Assembly (NCBI RefSeq): GCF_031877795.1
Contig: NC_133938.1
Location: 12,494,920-12,558,919, forward strand
Origin: Strix aluco
Lineage: Eukaryota; Chordata; Aves; Strigiformes; Strigidae
Reading direction: 5' to 3'
DNA length: 64,000 nucleotides
Part shown: positions 47,901-59,900 of the stretch, piece after piece
How positions within the stretch are numbered: position 1 is the first letter of the stretch
How the letters are laid out: the number at the start of each line of letters is the position of its first letter
Translations under genes and position numbers: made by a program
Notes under the pieces: model-generated
What the model saw: the letters and a program-made list of their open reading frames with translations, nothing else
What the model was told of the DNA's origin: nothing
Databases searched by the model: none

Positions 47901-50900
47901 AGTTCTTGACCTAGCAGTTTTATTAGCTGTTGAATTGCATTCTCCTGAAATATAGCAAGCCCTGGGTGTCTTGTGCCCCAGGAGCTTTGGGTATCAGTGT
48001 CCTGCAAGACAGCCTAAGAGCTTTTGCCAGGGAGCAGTCATGAAAATTGATAGGTTACTATCCACTGCTCCAGCTACTTATGCAATGTAAACATCTCTCG
48101 TTTGAGTTAATAGAGTGACAAGGAACTATAAACCTGGAGAAAGAGACATGGTTATAAATCTTGGCCAAAGGCCCACACGCTATGCAACTGCCTGAAAAGC
48201 ACACATCCTAATCCTGCCTGTGCCCTGGCCTCGCACACCCAATGCTGCTCCCATGAGCCATGTGCTGGTGCACAGCTCCTCCATGGCCAGGCAGCTCCTT
48301 CCCAAAGCCTTTCCGCTCATCTTTGTTCACGCACAAAGCAAGGTGAAAATGGACCATCCCCAAAGCACCCCTCTTTGTCTGAGAGATACATGATGCACCC
48401 AGATACGACAGCTGCCTCATGCAGGGACTTGCTCTGCACATGCAGCCCTGGGCAAGCCCGGGGCAGGCAGCTACAGCAGAAATCAGTCATCCCATGAACC
48501 CCCTCCCCCTGAAATTACCAACAGTCAAAGCCTTCTTAAAATCATGCTCCAGCTCAGGGTCCTGGAAGCTTTGCTGGCCCACAGGCAAAAATAATGAGCA
48601 AACAGGCCAGGGGAAGCACTGCACGGTTATTCTCTCTGCAGGCATCCACGTTCATCGCTTGGCAGAGAGCCATGTCAGAAGGTTTCTCAGGCAGTAAAAC
48701 GCCCACGAGTCTGTCGGCTCTGCATCAGCTGTGAGCAAAAGGCTGAGCACAGCTCCCTGACTGGGCTGACCTGGACAGCCCTCACGGTTCCTCTGTGTGC
48801 AACGTGACACCCATCGTTGTCCCCTACTCTCCTGTGCTGTTGAGCAGGCACTTCCGAAGCAGCTGGCAGTGGGTGCAGGTACCCAGCTTGGGTTTGGAGC
48901 ACAGGCACTGCCTGTATCGCTGCACCAGCCCTGAGGGCTCCGTGGCAGGTGCAGGGCACAGGCCAGCGCAGTCGCCCGTCCCCACGTGTGGCCCACACCG
49001 CAGCAGCAGACTGCCTGCAGACAGAGGGGCCAGTGCTGACGAAAGCGCACAGGAGGATGTGACATCACAGCAATGCTAATAGGTAGTTTGGGAAATGTAC
49101 GATGTAAACAGACATTTCCTACAGAAAACCTGTAATTTTCTATTATCAGCATAATAAGCAGGCAGCAGCAGCGCTCAGAGGCACTGCAGCAGCCATGGTG
49201 GGAGTGGAGGCCACAAACACTGCTTCTGGCTGGAAACCCACTGCCCTGGCCACCATGGCTGTGCATACTCTGCCCAGGCACAGAGACGTCCCAGCGCAGC
49301 TCATGGCTCTCTGGGGCACTTTGTGTTTTGCATTTTGTTCAGGCAGCTATATTTTGTTCGCAGGACAGGCTGCTCACTGCATCAGCTCTTTGGATACTCT
49401 CCTCCCTCAGCTGTGTGGCAGGGATGACTGCTGCCCACCTAATGGTGGGGCTGAACTGGAGAAGGGCAGTAGAAATGATCAAAAGCATGAAAAACTAATA
49501 GGAACAAAATGTGTAAGGACTTTTCTGTTTGGAGTAGAGATGAGTGAGAAGTGTTTTGATAGCAGTCTAGCCAATCCCGAGCACAATGAAGCAGAAGCAC
49601 AACAGACAAACTAAGGACGAAAATCCACCAATGACTATTAAAGACATGAATAACACTTCTTTATCAAAAAGGTGGCCTTAGTCTGCATGGACAGCCCATG
49701 CAGAGAGCTGGCTAGCTGGTGGTGGAGCCGAGACCAGCCCTGAGGGTTTGAGTGAGCATTTTCTTGCTGCTGAGGAGCAACACAAGCAAGCCACCAGCCC
49801 TGCTTGCATCCTGTGAACACTTGCTCAGTGCCAGGCACAGGTGGGTGCTGGAGCGAGTCCTCCCTTCGCAGCAGAGGCAGGGAGAGTTCAGTGCAGTTTC
49901 CACTCTGAATCTATGCTGCAAATCACTGCCAAAAGGCTGCAGGGCTGCCCAAACTGTGGGGTGCAGTGTGCTTTGCACAGCAAGTCTGTGTCCTGCCACA
50001 GCAGTGGAAAGGGTTATTTCCTGGGGGAGACAAGGCTGCCAAGAGCCCCCAGAACCAAGGAGGAGCATCAAGGTGTTTCCATTAGGGTTAATTGCTTTGA
50101 TGTGCAATGAGGATGTGCAGAAATGGTCTAATCATCATCAGCCTCTTCAGAGGGCAAACAGGTGAGAAAGTCAGAAGTAATACAGCACCTGAGTGCAAAG
50201 AGGCTCTAATTAAATACTCCTGCAAATTAGTGACTCATTTAGAAGTAAAATGATTTAATTTAAACTCTGGTGATGAATTAATGTACACCTGTTCCCCCCT
50301 TTAAGGCAAACAAATGAGTAAATAAACGGGAGGATGATGGGCTGCTTGGAGAGCAGTTGAAGCCCTTACATAGAGTGGTGGTTGGCAAGTCTTGTCCCAT
50401 CTCTGTACAATTGCTCTGCAGCCCCTGACTATGGCAGTATTGCCTCATCTCCCTGCCTTACTCCAAAACCTAGGCACTGGGAGCCTGCTCTTCTTCCTTC
50501 TTCCTTTCTGGGGCTCACAGGAATCACTGCTTCATCCCAAAACTTGATCAGAGTAACACTTTCAACTCATTCTTCCTAGAAAGCAGAAGGGCTGGAAAAT
50601 TGAAAGGAAATGAGGCAGGAACAAACTTAAAAGCACCATGACTTTTAGTTTTGCTTTGCTTTAAAGTAACAGGGGAGATGTTGTAAAACAGCAAGTGCAA
50701 ATTAAGAAAAAGCCCAATTAGTAAAACTCCTCCTTCCCAGCGTGGAAGCTCAAGGAGCGATCTCTCCAAAGCAGCTCAGGGATCCCTGCTGCTACTGCCA
50801 TCAACATAAAGACAGAGTCAGACCATTGAAATGGGATTGGAAAAGGCTCTTTCCTCGAAAGAGTCGAGAGCACTTTACAGATGCCTTGAAAACAGCCCTG

Positions 50901-53900
50901 GGTGCCAGTTTGTCTCCCAGATACGGTCCACCTTGGGTTTGCTGCTCCCCTTCCTCAGCCCAGCTTCAAAATCCCTCTGCATGCAGAGTCCCTTCAGCTG
51001 CCTCCACTGCTGGCAGGGATGGGCAGCCCAGGCAGGCAGACCTCTGGGGTGGCTCAGCTGGCTCTGGCTGCGGCAGACAAGGAGCTAGGCGGCTGCGGCC
51101 CCGTGCTGCTCAGCAGCTCAGGTGGCTGCACAAGGGCACAGGGGGGGGAAGGTGCTCAGGCTGCGAGTGCTTCCCGGCCTCCTGTGAAATCAACCACATT
51201 AGCGCAAGCATTGACCACTGTCAATCTGCGCTGCGTCTCAAATGAGGACATAATGCGCTCCTGAATCAATCGCTGGCAGCACTTCAGCCTTATTATTCTT
51301 ATTACCGGAACGTGAGCGCTGCATGCCTGCCAGGCAGCTTCCCGATTAGCCCATTAAACCCGCAACATGCAGCTCCCCAGGTGCTATCTGGACCCCTGGT
51401 CCAGCACCTCCTGGGCTTACCAGCCCCAGGGACTCAAGCACCTCTCCTGCTGCCTAAGATGCTTTGCCAGGGCATGGGAGATGCAATGTCCTTGGCAGCT
51501 TTAAGGGAAATGCAAGTGAACATGGGGTTTGGGCAGGCCAGCAGTGTTTCTCTCCATACAAAACTGTGGCGAAGGGGCTGCAGCCTCCCCACCACACTGG
51601 GAAGCAGAAGCACAGTCAAATCTCATGTACAACCTAAAGATTAGCAAGGACTAACGTGCTGGGCAGCTGCATGCTGCCTAGCTCTCATCACCTCCAGCCT
51701 GCTCTGCTCCCTGGGGCTGTCCACTGGAGGGACATGCTGAAGGGACTGGGCACAAGGGGTGATGGACATAAGGAAAAAATTTCTGCCTGGGAAGGTGGTG
51801 CAGGATCCAGACCAGAAATGGCAGCAGCCACAAGGGAGCAGGAACCAGCCCTGGTTGGAGCCAGTCTGTTCTGTGTTTGCTAATAGCAAATGGGTCAGCA
51901 GTGCTTGGCTTGCTGGGTCCCACAGTGAAAGTGCAAGATGCAGTGTGTGTGTGTGCCCACTTGTTTGTACTAGTGCAGGTACCCCCCATCCCAGGGCAGG
52001 ATCCTGCCCCGCGTCCACAGGCTGCAGCATGGGAAGGTGGCCCACAGGAGGAGCTCCAACACAGCTGCAGCGCCTGCCACAGCCTGCAGATAAATAATTA
52101 AGGGGCTCAGCCTCCCTTCTACTTATTTAATTCCATTAATCCCACACTGTAAATTCACTGTAGCTCTCACTGTACACTAAAAATGAAATACTCTCCTGGT
52201 GCAGCTGGGCCAGCAGCTGCTGCCAGACCCTTGCACTCTGCTCCCCCCAGCTCTGCCACACACCCAGGAGAGCATGGTGGGGCTGTGCTATCCCCCACGC
52301 CAGAGCAGCCGGCAGCAGAGTGAACTGTGCCTGCAGCCAGCTCATCTCCCAGCACCTGCAGGTCAACCTCTCCTGCTGCACCAGGGGGACTAGCAGGTCC
52401 TCTTGCTGCGGCCAGCGCACAGCTCACTCTGTCCTGGCTCTGTTGCACAGGCTACTTGGCCATGCGGGCTGGCAAGCTGGTGTGAGCAATATTATTTGTT
52501 CTCTGACCAGTGGGAATGGAGGCCAGACAGCTCCAAGAAATCTCTGCCACCGTCCCTCCTCCCTTCCCAGGCGTGCAGGGAGGTGCTGACAGGTCTTGCT
52601 TTGTGTCACCTGTGTCTAGGTTACCCTGCCATCCCTTGCACAACCAAGGCAAGCGTCAGACTGATAGCTCTGGGCATCTGGCCTCAGTGGTTAGAAGTGC
52701 TGTTAATATTTGCTCTCTGCCTGGGGTGCCACCACTCCTGGAAAGCGAGCCATCTATAAACAGCCCTGCACCCCATGGAGATGTCAGACTGCTAGGCTGC
52801 TCTGCAAAAACACTTAAAATGCAACAATTCCAAAGCACAACCAAATACCAAATAAGCCTTGGAGGTTCATCTGTGGTGCCTTCGTCCCTGGACTCTCCCT
52901 GCTCAGCTGTGCTATGCCCAGTCCAGCAGCACTATCATGCCATAGGGAAACAGGGTCAGGGCCTCCATCTTCTGAAGTGCTGGGTCACCACTCAGCTCTG
53001 TGCAGTTTTGGGGCTCACACAGTCCCAGGACGAGTGCTGGGACTGTATCATCACTTAACGACTGCAATTGCATAGAATTTGGTGAGCTGTGGTTCCCTGC
53101 CTGTCCCCATACAGGGAGGCACAAGCTCCCGCAGGGGCTGCACAGCCTGTTCCCCCTCCCACCTCTGCTATTTCGCATCCACTCCACAGATTCCCTTACT
53201 CAGCAGTGCATGCAGTGCCTGTCCTGCCCTCCAGCACTCCCACCACAGACCCCAAAGAGACCTGCTGCCATGCCAAACCTGCATGCATAGGGACCAGGAT
53301 GAGAGCAGACCTGCTGCCGCTACAACCCTACACAGGTAGCTGCCGTCCTCTGCAAACTCAGTCCAAGATTTTTCTCACTGGCATTTCAAATGGGAAATGA
53401 CTGTACTGATCCCCACATGCCAACAAGGGGCAACCCCTTCTGCTTTGGGGTCCATCCTAGTGTCAAACACCATATGAGCCTGTCATGTTCAGTAATTTCT
53501 AGCTGATGAGGTGTCAAATGCAGCAGAATCCAGGAAAAAAAAATTACATGCAACAATCAGCTACTTAATAGCTGCTTCAACATGAAAAGTACAACTGATT
53601 GGTGCTCTCAACCCGCCATGATATTCTGAAGAAAGAGAAATGAGAAGAGAGAGGCTCATGAAAACAGCTAAGAGAATTTACTTAATGCTCATTTTTTCCA
53701 AAACAGTTCCCACAGCTCAGTATTATGTTGCAGGCTCCAACCAGCGCAGGCCTAGTGTGAGGACGGGAGTGCACAGACACCGTATCCTGCTGAATCCCCA
53801 CTGCACAGCAGAGGCACAGTCTGTCTGTAGCGCAGTGGATGGCCCTGCTCAACATTTCAGCTGGCCTTATAACAGAAAGCCCAAGGCAGACAGATATGCC

Positions 53901-56900
53901 TGCATACCTTGGCACCACTGGCAGGACATACATGAACACACAGGTAACTGCAAGGGAAGCACATTATTCCTCTAAACACTTCCCAAGTTGCAATGTAATG
54001 CTGTAGCTGGTGAAATCTCAGCTCCTCTCTGGTCTAGTCAGTGGTATGCAGAGGGACAGCAAAGCCCTCCACTTGGCATCCTGAAGCAAAAAGGAGCTCT
54101 GCGCCTTCCTCAGACACACGCAGCACACCCTTTGAACTAGCTGGAATTCGTCCCTTACCTTCTCAACACAGAAATCTGCTTTCCCTTTCCTGGCATATAT
54201 AATCCTACCTTGTGGGCAAATGTTCTGATCTCATCTCATAAATCAGTTTAGGTATGCTGCAGGAAGGGGAGGCCACAGGCACAAGCAGATAACAATTCAA
54301 ACAGAAGCGATAACACATGCAAAGGACACTTCCCAAATTTATTCCCTCTTTAATACTAGTGGGGAGTTTATTTACAAGTCCCCTGCAGCTCAAGAGGGTC
54401 CTGCATGTAAGCACAGGAAAATATAATCCTGCCATTGCTCTCATGGCTGCAGAGGAACTTTCCCTGATTTTACACATTTTCAACCTAATCATCCAGCCTG
54501 GAGAGTGGTGAGAAAGGCAAGACAGCCCTTGTGCAGGTCAGCCCCTTCCCCTCCACGTGTGCACCCCTTGGCAAGCAGTCCTCGGGAGGACAGGAGGGGA
54601 GGGGGTTGGGCTGGGAGAGGTGCAGTGTAGGATGGGGGGGTTCACCGAATGCCCAGCGTGTGTCTGTATGTGAGCAAAGGCAGCATCGGTGGCGGGTGCA
54701 GTCAGCACCTGTCTGGGGGCTCCACCAAAGATACAGAGAAGGGCAGGAGCGTGATTCAGCAGCGCAGGGGAGTTTGCAGCTCAGGACTGCAGAGCATGGG
54801 CAGAGCGAGCTCCATGCAGGGAGGGGAGCTGGGATTGCTCCAGGGCAGTGGGTCATCAGCAGAGTTTCTGGTGGCAGGGATGCTGAATGGCACAGGCTAA
54901 TGCCAGCACAGTCTAGCAGTATGCAGAAAGAGATTAGACAGGGAAAGCAGGAATGAAAACCCAGATGCATATTTGTCAGCAGCAGAGGATGGCACAGAAA
55001 GCAAAGTTTTGAATGCAGATGGAAATGAAGGGGGACAGGATGCTGTGGACTGAAATACCTCAGCCAACCTGCATGGAGGGCAGCCCTCGCGGAGCAGAAA
55101 AACAAAGCAAACAGCGACAGTCCAGACGGGTAGACACGAGCTCCCATTCACTCCTAAGACTGTAACCATGGGGGGAGCATGGCGGGCTGCTGCGTTTTCA
55201 GCTGCAAGGCCTTTTCCCCAGTACAAGCTATGCTTCAACTGCTCAAGGCGAGTTCCCACCGCTCTGGGGCTGGCAGGGAGAGCTGGCAGGTTCCCAGGCC
55301 TGGCGCGGGGCCCGCGTAGGCGATGCCGGTGCGGGGGAGGCACGGCTCAGCTTTCAAGCCCTCTCCGCTGGGGGTCCTGGCCAGCATCGCTCTGCCCCCA
55401 CCGCCCCGCATGCTCTCACGCTCACCTCATACTCCTGGGAGAACTTCAGCCCGTCGTTGGCCTTCAGCCTGTCAATGTTGTCGGCGAGGTCAGTCACAGG
55501 GATGGGGGGGTGGTCACGCATGCCTGCAAGCGAGACAAGGAGGGAGGAGGGAGAGGAAAAGGGTTATGGCTCTGCACGGCTGAGGAAGGCTCGACAACAG
55601 CATGTGCACAGCAAACCCAAAAGGTGGGTGCAAGGCAGACACGTGTGACTATGTGAAGCGCTGGGCAGGATGGATGGGAAGTCGGCGAGATCACACGGCA
55701 TGCTGCACGCACTCTCAGAGCACACAGTTTGGTGAAACAAAACAGAAAGATGATGTGCAGAATGTGCATGACCGGGTGAGCATGCTCAGGCAGTACAGCC
55801 ACCGGGCACACAGAGCAGGCCACGCAGCAGGCAGGGGCTCGGGCAAGCCCCCGGCAGGAACGGGCCGAGGATACGCTGTCAATGTGCTTCCCGGGCTCCG
55901 GCGTGGGCTGAAGTTGAACGCGCTGATTCTCTGGTGCTCTGACTGCCAAGGGCTGAGGCTGATCCTCTTCCTTACCCCTAACAATGGCATTAGCCATAAA
56001 GAAACTCTCCCAGACCTGCAGCAGGGGAAACCTCTGCGGTGTATGTGCACAGCTCTTTGGTTAGGCAGATGCTGCCCCAACCCCTGGGGAGCTAGAGAAA
56101 GATGGGAAGAGCCCCACAGAAGAACAGTTGCTTCCCTGGTCAGAGACTGCACAACTTTCCAAGAGCTGAGGAGCAGCTCTGCCTGCAGCTGAGTAACTCA
56201 GTGCTTTTCAGTGGTGCTCCAGAGGCAGAGCCACCTCCAGGGCCCAAAATCCAGCTCCACTGGGCTGGCTCGTGCAAGGAACCACGTGCAGTGACGTGCC
56301 CTGCAGCAGCTTCTGGGAGGCTGCTGCGAGCCGGGATGCAGCTCAAGCCGTGGCAGAAGTCTTGCTCTGTCTAAAGCAGGGATGTGGAGTATGGCTCATC
56401 CTGGGCATAGCCCAAGCCCTGGTCAGGGAAGAGGACCAGAGGACAGGATCCCACAGGTCCACACAGGGGACAGGTCTTGTGGGGGTGCACATATGGGATT
56501 GGGAGAAGCCCTACTGGGGCCCTGGGATTCAGGGCTCAACCATCGCAACCTCTTTCTCTGAAGTTGAGATGGTGAATTGGCAGGAATGTAGCTGTGAAAC
56601 AACTCATCCAAAGCCTGGCTCATCCAAATCCCAAGGCTCGTGACTCCATCGGCTGCTCTGTGGGTTTCCCAGAAACCCCATGTGGGTAATAATGGTTATT
56701 AATAGGCTGGTGCTGTTGATTCACACCCAGGGAGACAGGCTGGAGCATGGCCAGGAGCCTCTCAACCGTTCAGGAGCCTGAATGCTGCTGCAGATAGCAG
56801 TGATGGGCTGCTGAGGTGATGGAGCAGTCCCCAGGCTGGGTACGTGCATTTTACACAGTGGCGACGAGTCACTAGGTGATAACACGGAAGTGTTACACTG

Positions 56901-59900
56901 CAGCTGCTGCACAGCAGGGCTCCTCACACCTCTGCCAAAAGTATCTGACATCGCTGCATATAGGCAAGACCTGATCCAACACACACTCTTCCTTCTATCA
57001 CTTGACAGTGCAGACCTATCCATGGATGGCCTGAGAACACAGGGACAGAGAAGGGAAGATCCCTCCTTCTGCCTTGTGCTGAGGTCCTCCTGCAAATGTC
57101 AAGGTCCTCCTGTTTGCCACTTCACCCATCAGGATCCCCGAGGTGGTTGAGCAGGACCACAAAGACAATGCTCTGATTTCTGCACAGTTTCCTCGTTGGT
57201 GCCAGAGCTCCAGAAGCTGTAGCTCAGGAGCAGACTTTGCAGTGCAGAGCTGTTACTGATGAGCAACTGAATGAGAACAGTGTAGAACCAAGGCGGAAGT
57301 GTAGGGCTAGAAGAAGAGAGAAGCTGAAACATAGCCACAGTATGTGCTTATCTCAGCATGGTTATGTATGAAGTATGGCAGAGCCATGGACCACAGCAGA
57401 GCTGCTGAGAAATACAAGGGGGTCTCTCCAAACTTCAGTTTTGCTGGCCAAAGGAGTGCTGCAGCAGCAAAGGTGCTGCAAGAGCAGATAGGGAGAAAGA
57501 GGTGGTTGGTAGCCCATTATGGTGAACCTAAAACAAGTGCCACTGAGCACAGGGCAAGACTACCAGGACTTCTACATGCTCTTCCAATGACTGGCAAGAG
57601 GACAGCTCTTCACCAGGCTAGAAAGGCTCAGAGGTCTCACAATGCCTTTGGGGCTGCAGACTCCAAAGCCCTTGGCTCTGCTCCTGGGAGAAGCATCTAT
57701 GTCACATACTTCTCCCATTCCTGCGTGTGTACACAGCTGCCTTGTACATCAAGCAGCAGGGAGGGCACACCTTTGTGGTTGTTTGAGAGTGAACTTGAAG
57801 CTCACAAGACAAGAGATGAAGGGGCAGTTACACCCACAGTCCTGGTACTACTCCATCCAACAGCAGTAGGCTCCTCTGCTCTGTGCCTGGCCCTTGGGTG
57901 CCAACACTGCCAAGGAGACCAACTGCACAGCAGGTCAGAGATCAGTATCCTTGGCATCCATTCTGCCTAACTCTATGGCACAGGCAACCCAGCCTAGGGA
58001 AGCCAGTTTGCCTGAGGTAGGAGGAGAGTGTGTTCAACCACGGGGCTGCAGAGCACCCTTGTTTGTTCATTAGGGGTTTTTAGCTGACCATCCCTGCCAG
58101 AATGGCCAAGGTTATCTGCCCCCATGCAGGCCTAGCTGCAGGCCTGGTGCTACAGCAGAGCCTGGCATGCCACTGCCAGTGGGCAGGAGGCCTGGGAGCA
58201 GACCAAGACCTGGGGCCTTCCCTTCTGCACTGTGCTGTGGTGAGCTGCTGTAGTGCCGTGCAAACAGTACCCGAGCTTGGCCCCACACACCATGTCAGAA
58301 AGTGAAATCACTGCCCTTCTACAGTCTGCTGTGAGTGAGGGTGACCTTCATGACATTGAAACAAAAATTACAGAGACGAGAGAGAAAGGGAAAGAAAAAG
58401 CAAAAGGTGTCAAAAGATAAAATACAGGAGTTAAAACTAACTTGAGATATTCGGGCAACTGGGGACACTGGCACCTGCAAAGAAAAGAAATGGGGCAAGA
58501 ACAGAAATCCCATTAGCCTTTAGTCATCATCGCAGAGGTTCAGAAATGGAGAGACAAAGAGATGAGGATGCAAAGGAAGGCACCATCTGCCACAGCACCA
58601 GGAGCCTCCCTCCTGCACAGGACCAGCTGCCTGGCCCCGGGGGTTGCTCTCCAGCTGGCCATTACACACCAGCCTTTTGTCTCCGGCCAGCGTCATCCCC
58701 TGACGCTGGCAAATGTGTGGAGCTGGAGGTACTCGCAGGGGAGTGAGCACGCAGACCTGTGTCTGATGCCGAGAGCCACACTGCTCACTGCACACCACTG
58801 TCCACGGCCCTGTGCCCAAGGGGAGCCAGCAAGGGCAGGTGGATGGCAGGTACAGGGGACATCTGTGCTGCTCGGTGGCCAGGACTGCACTCAGCCCCAG
58901 CAACCCCTACTCAGTGCCCCTGAGCCTCCAGCTCGCTTGCAGCTCATCAGCAGCACAACTCAGCCTCGTTTCATAGCGCACTGGGACACTGTCTGGTCCT
59001 GTATCCTCTCAGTGACTTGGCACAGTGCTACGTTAGAACAGGGAGGCTGACAGTGGGGGAAATAACCCTCGTCTGAAGTAAAAACCACAAAAATGAGAAA
59101 GCTTAATATTTAATAACAGTAGCCAATTAATTATGCATTAAACAAGTTTTCCCTGCTCAGCACACTCCAGCAGGGAGACCAGCTACCGAAGTGTGCAGGG
59201 CTGGTGGCCAGCACCTCTTGTCAACGCATCCACGCAGCACTGCCTTGACCTCGGGTGGGTGACGGGGGCAACAGCATGGGGCCACCAGGCTTGGTGGTTT
59301 TCATGCCTCCTCATTAATGAGAACAAGCTCATGAGGAGCTGGAACAGTCAATTCTAGCTGCACGACCCTGCTTCCGCCCCGCAGAGCCTCACAAGTGATG
59401 CAGGGGGGAGGAGGGGAGGAAGGACTCCATGCTGTCACTTGGTGGGGGAGCATTGGCTAGCAGCATCCCAGGGCACTGCTGCTGCCTTGAGTGAACTGGG
59501 CACTTTGGGTTGTTTCTGTCTCTCCAGAAAGCTCTGCAAACCTACCGAATGAGCCAGTATCTTTGGCTATCCCTAGGCACAGGTGGGAAAAGAAAATTTT
59601 ACAGATCCCTCTTCTCTCTGATGGCAGCTCTTGACCCTTCTTACAGCTCTAGCAAAGGATGCCCTTGTTGCAAACACCCTGATCTCACTGGAGATGGGAG
59701 CAGGCACAAGCCTGACCTGTCACACTCCTCTGTGCAGTGTAAACCACAAGCATACACCAAAGATGGCTCTTGTGTCCCTGGGCAGTGGAGACAAGTCACA
59801 GAGGCCCGTTGCCATGCACAGGTGTCCTGGAACAGCCCTGTTCAACACCTTGCTCCTCCTCAAAAAAGCTGCATGCTGCTGCTGACCGAGTGTGAGCCCC

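Noticed and set aside
51717..51830. Possible CR1 fragment
   Set aside because: AAGGAAAAAATTTCTGCCTG resembles a CR1 segment, but the flanks do not extend the match, so I did not annotate it.
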